Below are positions 36,418 to 46,100 of a stretch of 64,000 nt of DNA, in pieces. Position 1 is the stretch's first letter; every line of letters begins with the position of its first letter. The stretch is from assembly GCA_021298015.1 (NCBI GenBank), contig JAJTGY010000010.1:1-64000 (forward strand), written 5' to 3'. The notes beneath the pieces were generated by a model. That model saw only the letters and a list, made by a program, of their open reading frames with translations, did no database searches and was not told the origin of the DNA. Origin of the DNA: Flammeovirgaceae bacterium (GTDB taxonomy: Bacteria; Bacteroidota; Bacteroidia; Cytophagales; Cyclobacteriaceae). Both the position numbers and the translations under genes were made by a program.

Positions 36418-36880
36418 GTAAACCCGGCTCCGAAATCATCGGCAGGTTCACCCAAGCGGCCTCCTCTGGGCCCACCTTGTTTTTTGCCAAAAATCCACCG
36501 GATGACTCGGCAATCTTGCGGGAAACGGACAACAGGCATTTATGGTACGGCCGGGCAAACCGCGGATCAATCTTCTTTAAAACGGGATTAAGCTTTTCCA
36601 ACTCACTTACAACCACTTTCTGCCGCTTCCGGGTATCGCGCGGATATTGCTGGAGCAGGATATTAAATTTCTCTTCCAGGTCTTCTGCAATGGCCCGATA
36701 GAAAGCCGCATACTCCCGCGATGCCTTAGCCCATTGGTTCTGCGCCAATTCCAGCCCTTGGCGCATTTCGCGTTGGTCAATATTTCCGTCTGCTCCGGCA
36801 ATCAACAGCCCCACCAGCAGCGGCCCCTTCACGACCAATTCCAGTTCGTCTTTTGATAAGTCCACCAACTCTTTAATCAT
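36410..36880 (-). CDS. Uncharacterised TerB-like helical protein
   Basis: A 156-residue soluble protein that I do not recognise firmly. The segment KGPLLVGLLIAGADGNIDQREMRQGLELAQ resembles the TerB/TerB-like helical fold with its acidic DGxID loop. The rest is mostly alpha-helical (EYAAFYRAIAEDLEEKFNILLQQYP) and charged. No signal peptide or TM helix is seen. It begins the three-gene unit with the rhomboid and holA. Divergent transcription from the sigma-54 regulator occurs across a 101-bp gap. Confidence 0.65.
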   Translation of the reverse strand: MIKELVDLSKDELELVVKGPLLVGLLIAGADGNIDQREMRQGLELAQNQWAKASREYAAFYRAIAEDLEEKFNILLQQYPRDTRKRQKVVVSELEKLNPVLKKIDPRFARPYHKCLLSVSRKIAESSGGFLAKNKVGPEEAAWVNLPMISEPGLHA

Positions 36881-36981
36881 AGCCTAATTTTCTCTAAAGT
36901 TCGACAAAGGAAAGATGATTTGAAAACTCAACAATAACTAAATTGCCCACATAAGTTGCCTTCGGGCCGAAAATATTACGT

Positions 36982-38343
36982 ATGTATGAAAAAGACCCGG
37001 TGAAGCTGTTTGTTGTCGAGGACGACCCTGCCTATACCCGCTTTCTGCGTTTTGTTGTCGAACTGAATCCGGACATTGAACCGACCTTTTTTTCCAGTGG
37101 GCAGGAATGCCTGAACCACCTTCACCTCCACCCGACCATCATTACACTTGATTATTCCCTGCCTGATATGACGGGTGAAAAGCTTCTGGCGGCTATCCGC
37201 GAATTTGACCCTGAAATTTCGGTAATCGTCATCTCAGCTCAGGAGAAGATCAGAACAGCCGTGGAATTGTTAAAGCGTGGCGCGCTGGATTACATCGGAA
37301 AAGATGAAACGACCCGTGATCGGCTGTTAAACGCCATACAAATTGCCCGAGATAAGTCATCCCTTGTCCGTGAAATCGATCATCTCAAAAAAGAGATAGC
37401 CGGAAAATACGACTTCGAAAAAAGTATAATCGGCAGCAGCCAGGCTATGAAGGGAGTTTTCGCGCTGCTCGAAAAAGCCGTTCACTCCAACATTTCGGTA
37501 TCCATTACCGGTGAAACCGGCACCGGGAAAGAACTGGTGGCAAAAGCCATTCATTACAACTCGGAACGCAAAAACAAACCATTTGTAGCGGTCAATGTTA
37601 CTGCCATTCCAAAGGACTTAATCGAAAGCGAGTTATTTGGTCACGAAAAGGGCGCGTTTACCGGTGCACTGTCGCGAAGAATAGGAAAGTTCGAAGAGGC
37701 CGATGGCGGCACGTTGTTTCTGGATGAAATTGGAGAAATGGATCCGGGTATGCAGGCCAAACTACTGCGAGTGCTTCAGGAAAAAGAAATCTCACGAGTG
37801 GGTGGAAACGACATGATCAAACTGGACGTGCGCATTGTAACGGCTACTCACCGCGATCTGCAGAGCGAGGTTCGTGCCGGCAATTTCCGAGAAGATCTTT
37901 TTTACCGGCTGCTTGGCCTTCCGGTTCATTTGCCCCCTTTGCGCGAGCGGGGGCAGGATGTGCTGCTGTTGGCCCGGCATTTTCTCAATCAATATGCGAA
38001 AGAAAATAAAGCCACACGACTAAAGTTACATGAAGAAGCCTGCGAGAAATTGATCGGCTATTCCTACCCGGGAAATGTACGCGAGTTGAAGTCAATTATT
38101 GACCTGGCTGCGGTAATGAGTGATGGCGAACAGATTCTGCCCGATGATATTCGATTCCCGATTGCGGGTCAATCCGGAGATTGGCTGAAAACCGAAATGC
38201 CCCTGGATCACCACATTTACCGCATTATTCGAAGTTATCTAAACAGGTATGAAAACAATGTGCTACTCGTTGCACGCAAATTGAATATCGGCAAGTCAAC
38301 CATATACCGGTACCTGAAAGAGATGGAGCAATTGGGAATTTAA
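36982..38343 (+). CDS. Sigma-54-dependent response regulator, NtrC type
   Basis: A 453-residue activator with a receiver domain (about 1-125; phospho-acceptor Asp in TLDYSLPDM), a sigma-54 AAA+ domain and a C-terminal Fis-type HTH ([24 protein letters not shown]). The AAA+ motifs are all normal: Walker A GETGTGKE, the sigma-contact loop GAFTGA, Walker [13 protein letters not shown] and the arginine-finger region [14 protein letters not shown]. Phosphorylation would trigger sigma-54 promoter opening. The kinase gene starts on the base after its stop codon, so the pair is a two-component system with unusually tight coupling. The target genes are not evident in the window. Confidence 0.93.
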   Translation: MYEKDPVKLFVVEDDPAYTRFLRFVVELNPDIEPTFFSSGQECLNHLHLHPTIITLDYSLPDMTGEKLLAAIREFDPEISVIVISAQEKIRTAVELLKRGALDYIGKDETTRDRLLNAIQIARDKSSLVREIDHLKKEIAGKYDFEKSIIGSSQAMKGVFALLEKAVHSNISVSITGETGTGKELVAKAIHYNSERKNKPFVAVNVTAIPKDLIESELFGHEKGAFTGALSRRIGKFEEADGGTLFLDEIGEMDPGMQAKLLRVLQEKEISRVGGNDMIKLDVRIVTATHRDLQSEVRAGNFREDLFYRLLGLPVHLPPLRERGQDVLLLARHFLNQYAKENKATRLKLHEEACEKLIGYSYPGNVRELKSIIDLAAVMSDGEQILPDDIRFPIAGQSGDWLKTEMPLDHHIYRIIRSYLNRYENNVLLVARKLNIGKSTIYRYLKEMEQLGI

Positions 38344-40197
38344 ATGCAGTCTCTTAAAAAATTCGTTCAGGAAGGCCGGTTCTACCAAAGTGTGGTGGAT
38401 GATGGTGCTGACATGATTCTGATTGTGTCCTTTGAAGGTGAGATACACTACCAAAACAACGCAGCACGAAAGACACTCGGTTACTCTAACCGGCAACTGA
38501 TTACCCGCAATTTTTTTGACTTCATTCATCCGGGCGACCTAACAATGCTGCGAAAAAAGTTTAAGCGGATGGTTCGTAAAACATACGAGGCTTCCGAAGA
38601 ATTTCAATTCCGCTGTGCTGATGGGTCCTATCGTTACTTTGAGTTCAATTCCGTGAACTTGAAGCGGAAGGAGAACGTGGAGGGTTTAATCCTGGATTGC
38701 CGCGACATAACTCAGCGTAAAAAAGTAATGGCTGAACTTGCTAATGCACAACGCGCCAAAGAGCAATTTTTAGCCAACATCAGCCACGAAATCCGAACCC
38801 CGATCAATGGCATTGCAGGTATTGCCAGCCTGTTGAGCCAAAATCCGTCTCTTGATGAACAACGAAAGTATCTGAGTGCCATTCGCAGCGCCACCGAAAA
38901 CCTGAAGGTGATCATCAATGATATTCTGGATGTGGCATCTCTGGAATCAGGCAAAATCCGTTTTGAGCAAATCGCATTTCGGTTAAATGATATTGTAGAC
39001 GGTTTGGTGGCTACGTTTCAATACCAATGCGATAAAAAAGGACTTCGCCTTCTGGTCGACAACCAGGTAGCAAACGACACGGTTTTGATTGGTGATCCGG
39101 TCCGGCTGAATCAGGTCTTAATCAACTTGCTCAGCAACGCCATCAAGTTTACCCATGCAGGCCAGGTTCGACTGGGCTTGCAAAGCGACTCGGCTGCCGA
39201 AAAGTGGACGCTGTTAATCGAAGTAAGCGACACCGGAATCGGCATACCGGCTTCCAAACTACCCAACATCTTTGAGCGATTCAGTCAAGCCGATGCCAGC
39301 ATTACCCGCAGATACGGGGGCACCGGACTTGGGCTGACGATCGTGAAGCAATTGGTTGAACAGCAAGGTGGATCAGTCGAGGTCGAAAGTCTTGAGCACA
39401 AAGGCTCAACATTTCGCGTGGTACTCCCCTTTGATATTGGTAAGCCCGATGATGTTGGCGTGTCCTCCCCTGCAGTTGCTGATCCAATCAAGCCGGTATC
39501 GGCCGCCCGTGTTTTGCTCGTAGAGGATAACGAGATCAACCAACTTTATGCCAGCACCTTGCTGCGCAACCTCGGCTGTGTTTGCGATATTGCCGGTGAC
39601 GGCAGCATAGCGTTGCAAAAACTCGCCAACGAGAAGTACGACTTGGTATTGATGGATATTCAGATGCCGGTGTTGGATGGATACGAGACCGCCCGCACGA
39701 TTCGCCAGTCCGGGGAAGCTTACGCCCACTTGCCCATCATCGCGATCACTGCCAACGCCAGTGAACAGGATCGTCAAAAAAGCCTTGAGGCGGGCATGAA
39801 TGACCAACTTTCCAAGCCATTCCGTCCTGATGACCTGCGCATAGTGCTCGAACGGTTTGCCGGTGGTTCACATGCTGGAGTAGCTCCGCTGCCTCAAATC
39901 GACCTGACGTATCTGAAGCAGGTTGCCGGAAGTGATGAGGGATTTGTGAAAGAAATGACAGAAGCCGCAAAAAAGGCCTTTGACGAAACGATTGCAGAAT
40001 TAAATGAGAACCCAACCCCAACCATAACTGCGAGACTCCTACATCGCCTAAAGCCGACCTTGACTTTGGTAGGTTTAGATGAGGTTCGGAAAGAGATCGT
40101 TGAGTTGGAATACAAAATTTCAACCAACCAGCCGTTCGATTTAACACTTACCATCAAAAAGCTAGCCAGCGCCCTCAGGCAGTTGGACCAACTTTAA
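38344..40197 (+). CDS. Soluble PAS hybrid histidine kinase with REC and Hpt-like domains
   Basis: A 617-residue kinase without any TM helix, so it senses an internal signal. Order: PAS (about 15-125; DDGADMILIVSFEGEIHYQNNAARKTLGY), HisKA with the phospho-His in FLANISHEIRTPING, HATPase_c with NLLSNAIKFTHAG, DTGIGIP and GGTGLGLTI, a receiver domain with VEDNEINQ and the Asp in LMDIQMPVLDG, and a C-terminal Hpt-like helical domain with LLHRLKPTLTLVG. This is a full phosphorelay in one chain, and could pass phosphate to the neighbouring NtrC-type regulator. Its stop overlaps the convergent stop of the giant adhesin gene in a TTAA. Confidence 0.93.
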   Translation: MQSLKKFVQEGRFYQSVVDDGADMILIVSFEGEIHYQNNAARKTLGYSNRQLITRNFFDFIHPGDLTMLRKKFKRMVRKTYEASEEFQFRCADGSYRYFEFNSVNLKRKENVEGLILDCRDITQRKKVMAELANAQRAKEQFLANISHEIRTPINGIAGIASLLSQNPSLDEQRKYLSAIRSATENLKVIINDILDVASLESGKIRFEQIAFRLNDIVDGLVATFQYQCDKKGLRLLVDNQVANDTVLIGDPVRLNQVLINLLSNAIKFTHAGQVRLGLQSDSAAEKWTLLIEVSDTGIGIPASKLPNIFERFSQADASITRRYGGTGLGLTIVKQLVEQQGGSVEVESLEHKGSTFRVVLPFDIGKPDDVGVSSPAVADPIKPVSAARVLLVEDNEINQLYASTLLRNLGCVCDIAGDGSIALQKLANEKYDLVLMDIQMPVLDGYETARTIRQSGEAYAHLPIIAITANASEQDRQKSLEAGMNDQLSKPFRPDDLRIVLERFAGGSHAGVAPLPQIDLTYLKQVAGSDEGFVKEMTEAAKKAFDETIAELNENPTPTITARLLHRLKPTLTLVGLDEVRKEIVELEYKISTNQPFDLTLTIKKLASALRQLDQL

Positions 40198-43100
40198 TTT
40201 CGATTCATGACCACGAGGCGCTTGTACATGGTGCCACCATCGGGGCTGGCCACCAACAACGTGTAAACACCATTCGGCAGTTCGGAAACCTCCACCCACG
40301 TATCGCCATCCAAGGAATGTGTGAAATCACCTTGCTTGACAACAACACCACGCTGATCACTCATCTTCCACTGGTAGCCCCGCATGTCGTGGTAGCTACG
40401 GAAGGCAAACTCATCATCAGCCGGATTTGGATGAATCAGCAACTCGCGGAAAACAACTGCACTCGGTCGTTCCTCATCAACACCAACAATGGTTTGCCCT
40501 GCTTTGCCGGTTACTTTAAAAATCGCAGTCTGGTAAACTTCCTTCGTCAGTTTATTCTGCACGTAGGCAATCATCCACAGGTTGTTTGAATTCTGGACCG
40601 GCACATCAATCGTAACGTTAACTCTGGATCGTGTGACGGACGCGGTGTCAAGGCCGGGCTGTATCGGGTCAAACGTTAAAGAAACCGTTTCGCCATCACC
40701 TCCGAAGAGTTGCTTGCGCAGCACATTGCGGAACGTACCGGAACTTGGTGTTGTCACTGGCGTTTCAATCAGCGCAGCCTGAATCAGTAATGGATCAGTA
40801 AACGGAGTTTTACCCAGATAGAGGGCTTCAACCTCCGGGGTAATGGTGTTTGAGTTCCCGGTTGCAATCGTGTCAATTCTTATTTTGAATAATGGTGCCG
40901 CCAAGGCTCTCCGATCAATCTCAACCCGGGTAATCTCGGTGAAATTTCCGGTAAACTTCTTATCCAGGCGGCCGTCCATAACGGTAGAAGGCGGTTGCGA
41001 CACCCCATAGAACAGTGATCGCGCGTCAGGATCGTTCGAATTCTCCTGATAGAACTGATCTGACGTGGGGAAGCCGATGTGGTAACGGATGTCGTAAAAA
41101 TCCGTATTACCTCCGTGTAACGCAATCTGCTCAGCCAAGCGATTGTCCAGCCAAGTATCGCCCGTTACACTTGCCGCAAGATTGTAATTTGTGAAATGCT
41201 CCACCAAATTTATACGCTCTTTCTCGCCTACATAAACGTTATCAAAAGCAAATCCATCAAACGCCAGCCCAGGAGCATTTCCAAGGTTACTAGCAAAAGC
41301 AATTCTGATTCGAACTTGATCGCGATTAAGAGCCCCCGCGGGTATCATATCCAGGTTAAAACGACCAGTCTTCCATCTCCCCTGCTTGTCTGTCCAGCCA
41401 TCAATTGAAGCAATTTGGTTACCAGGGTTACTTGTCACCGTCTGGCTGTTGTACCACTCAATACCCTGGTCAAAATCGGCTGCCGGTGTGCCTATGGGTG
41501 GCCCAATATTAAACCAAGTCAAGCCACCATTGATTGAATACTGAAGAACGGCACCGTCCAAATTGCGCTCAGTATCTGAGTAATAGTCAAGTGAAATCAT
41601 CGGGCGACTGAGTGCTGTCAAATCAAAACACGGCCCGTTTATGTGGGACTTCTCATTGTGAAAATACGAATTCCCGTTAAGGCCTGTCCACCAAGACTTA
41701 GTACCATTGGAGCTATTAATTGATGTACCGGTGGGTATTCCATAAACCCAACTGGTGTCCGATGCCCCGACAGCTTCCGGAAACCAATTTCCATCATTCA
41801 GCTCAAAATCCTGCCGATAAGCAGAAGAACTATTTGGCGTGATGGTTGCCTGTTGAAGGATGAAAATACGTTTTGTGAACGAGTTTGTGCAAAAATCATT
41901 TGTTGTAACGGATAGACTAACATCATATGAACTCGATACGTCATATTTGTGGAAAGGCCTATCGTAAGTTCCAGACGTTCGGCCGCCATTAGTGCCGGGA
42001 GGCACAGGAACGCCCGCAGCCCCACTTAGGAAAAAGCCATCATCAAATGTCCACGTGTAACTTGTTATGGTGCTTATGGTACCCGGGGCAACATTTTCCT
42101 CAAAGCGCGTTGAGTCCCGATTGCACAGGGCACTGAAGTCAAAATCGACTATTGGAAAGTCACCTACCCGAATTTGCTTATAGGCCGTTGCAACGCAATT
42201 TTGGGGGGCAGCTGTCCGCACTGTAAGCGTAACATCCTTAAATCCCGGAGTCGAATATCGAATGCTCGTGTTTTGACTTGTCGCAAAGTTTCCATCATCC
42301 AAATTCCAATCCCAACTTGCGATAGTTGTCGGAAACGGAGTCACAAGTGGCGGTGTTGCATCAAAGAAGTTTATGAAATCCACCACGCACGAATTTGTCG
42401 TGCTTATTTCTGGCAGTGGACTCGCAAAAACATTTACTATCTTAATCAAGCGAGTTGTTGCTCCAAAACTATTAACGTAAACATATCGAATAAGATAAGT
42501 CTTAGAAATCATGTTATCGGTGTCAAGCTCGAAGTTGGCGCCTGTTTGAGATATACGCTGTTGTACGTAGGCTGAATCGGCACCGACACCCTCAAACCGT
42601 GTTCCCAAAAGGCCCGAGGAGGCTACCGGTAAGCCATTTAAGTCGAGTTTGCCTTGATTTGAGCAGAACTGGTATTCACCCATCGCATTCTGTGTTGCAT
42701 TTTCAATACTAAAGTCAATAGTGGTTACCGGATTTACCACAATCTGCAGCGTGTCGCTATTGACACAACTTGTCATTGGATTCTGATACTGGTAATAAAT
42801 GTTATTCAAACCAATAAAAGCTGCATCCGGGTCGAAAATGGCTCTATCAAGTGGTGATTGGGTGGTTGCGCTTAACCCCACTCCGGGGCTAGTTGTGAAC
42901 AAACCTCCGGCCTGATTGCCTGTGATCGTGATTAACCCATTATTCTCGGCAACAGCTGAAGGATAGCCTCCAGTAAAGACCACCAGTGGAAGCGGATTGA
43001 TCCGCAGATTCATCTCATCAAACTCCGCAACACAAGGCCCAGTTCCATCTGGGTCATTTGCCGTTAACCTAAGTATAATCGCGGTATTTACTTCAGTCGG

Positions 43101-46100
43101 GTTGTTAAATGAATAGCTGGGCTGTGCAATCGTTGGATTACTAATTACTCCTGACCCAGGGGGCTGAATCGACCATACTACCCCACTGGGTGCATAAGTT
43201 ATACTTCCCAAAATTTGAATTGATGGAATATCGGCACATTGTTCCAAATCAACACCAGCCGAAATATCAGCCTTTCGATTAATCGTAATATTGATATCAT
43301 CAAATTCCTGAACACATGGTCCTGACGGGCCATCCGCATCATTTGTTGTTAATCGGAAGGTGACAACACTTCCAATATCAGTTCCATCGGGCGTGTAGGT
43401 TGCCAAGGCGGTAATAGGCGATCCTGAAACAATGTTAGTAGCGGTTAATGTGCCCGCTCCAGTCACTACGCTCCAAAGACCAGTTGTCGCGCTTCCTTGA
43501 AGTGAGCCGGTCAAGGCAATCGAAGCGGGCTCACAGACTATGAAATCTGCCGGCACTGTGACCACAGGCCTGCGATTGATGTCAATGCGTACCTGATCGG
43601 ACACGGCTACGCACGGGCCTGCGCCATCCGGATCATTCGTTTGTAACCCCAATACAACAAATCCACCAAGGTCAGCTGGCCCCACGTTGTAGACTGCAGT
43701 TACATTGGGCAACGCGGACGTGCTGGTACCAATAGAACCCGCACCGCTAACAATAGTCCATGTGCCCGAAGAGGCGGCACCGCCAACTATGCCCGAAAGG
43801 GGAACCGAAATGGGTTCGCAAACCTGATAATCGACACCGGCATCGACCGTGGCCACCGGGTTAACCGTAACGGTGACATCATGCACAGGTCCGGCACATC
43901 CATTTGCGGTCGGTACGATGTGGTACGTAACGGAGCCCACCGAGGAATTGGTAAGGGTTAACACCTGATTAATTGTCGAACCATTACCAGCGGCCGCCCC
44001 CAGCACATTGGCTGACGGAGTGATAGTCCAGTCAAATGTAGTGCCCACTACGCTTTTAGGAGCCGCACTAATCGGAATCACAGCTGCCGACCCACTGCAT
44101 ATCGTGATGTTGCTGGCGCTGGCAGACGGAGTGGGCAGAACGCGAACCGTTACCGACTGGGCACCGGGCATCAGTGGGCATGAGGGAATCGGTGCAGGCG
44201 TGGTGACGTTAAACTGATAGGTGACATCGATAGCTGCGCTCGTAGGATTGGTTAGCACTTCCGCAAGCACGCTTCCATTCACAAAGGTGGTAACACCGGG
44301 TACCACCGTTCCGCCTGTCACCGCCCCATAACTAACGGAAACGGAATTGATTTGATGCCCTGTGGTGAGGCTGGTGAACGAAATGTTATTTGAGGTGCCA
44401 CTGCAAATCACAAATGCTGAATTCGCAATGGAAAACGTAGGGTTAGGCTTTACTGTAACCTGCGTTGATTGAGTAGCCGGGCTAGTACATCCATTGGCCG
44501 ATACCTGAAACGTGTAGTCAACCGTAATCGGTGCGTTAGTAGAATTCACCAGTGTCTCCGTAATTTTTGAACCCGGGGTGCGGGTTGCCCCAGCCGAAAG
44601 CGTGCCGATCGCACCATTGTAATTGACTGCGGTAAGGGTAATCACTGCCCCCGCTGTGGCACTATTTAACGTAATATCATTTGGTGTGCCGGCACAAACG
44701 ACCGGTGCCGCATTGACAATACTAAGGTCGGGCGGTGCCGGGTTGACGGTTACCACAAGTGACTGAGTAACCGGATTGATACACGTTCCCCCGATGCTAC
44801 CTTCGAGCACATACGTAACGGTTTGAGGTGCGTTGGTCGGATTAACCAGCACATCGGAGATGGAAGCCGGGAAAGAATTGAACTGCGTACCTATTGCTGT
44901 AAACCCGGTCACGCCCCCCGTTGCGATTACATTGGCAACGCGCACGCGCTGCCCCGTGGTGGCGCTCGTAATCGAAATAGCAGTCGGCAATCCCTCGCAC
45001 AAAACAGCCGCTCCATTGGTTGCCGCAAATAGAGCCGGTGGCTGAACCGTAACTGTTGTATTGAAAGGTCCCGCATCGGTACAACCGTTGGCGGTTACAT
45101 CGAATGTATAAATAACGGTTACCGGGCCGGAAGTTGCGTTGGTTAATGTTTCGGTAATCGTAGTCCCAGCCAAAAACATCTGACCGGCAGTTAATGTACC
45201 CGCGGCTGCTCCGTAGTTAACAGCCACCAGACGAATCACGGCCCCGCTGGTCGGGCTATTTAAGCTGAAATTGGTCGATGCACCTGTACAAATAACCGGA
45301 GCAACATTAGCAATCGACATCGAAGGTGATGGTGATACAACAACTTGAATCGTCTGCTGAGCTGGGTTTAAGCATGCCGGCACTGGCAGTGGCGTTGAAA
45401 CACTAAAGGTGTAGGTGACCGTAATCGGGCTCGTGGTTGAGTTCACCAGAGCGTCCGTAATTTTCTGCCCATTGGTGAACGTACTACCCACAACTGCGGT
45501 GCCTCCGGTTACAGCGCCATAGCTCACGGCATCCACACGAACCACTCCTCCGCTGGTAGGCGTATTAAGTGTAATGTCAGTAACAGAACCCGAACAAATC
45601 GCTGGAGCCGAATTCAAAATGGAGAATACAGGCAGTGGTTTCACGGTAACCGTTGTTGACTGCGTTGCCGGATTTGTGCAACCATTAGCAGCAACCTGTA
45701 AGGTGTACGTAACAACTATGGGTGATGAAGATGGATTGCCAAGCGTCTCGGTAATTTTAGACCCGGAAGTATATGTAGTTCCATTCGTCAGGGTGCCGGT
45801 CGCACCATTGTAGTTGACGTTCGTTAACGTAATTACAGCCCCGGCAGTCAAACTGGAGAGGGTAATGTCATTGGGCGTCCCCACGCATATGTCTGGCGTC
45901 AGGTTGGTTATCGACAGATCGGGTGGCGCGGGGTTAACGGTCACCAATACAACCTGCAGGGCCGGATTAACACAAGTTCCACTAATGCTCCCCTCAAATG
46001 TGTAGGTAACCGTTTGAGGCGCGTTGGTCGGGTTGGTTAAATTATCAGCAATGGTGGCCGGGAAGGTATTGAACAGCGCGCCCGAAGCAGTAAATCCGGT

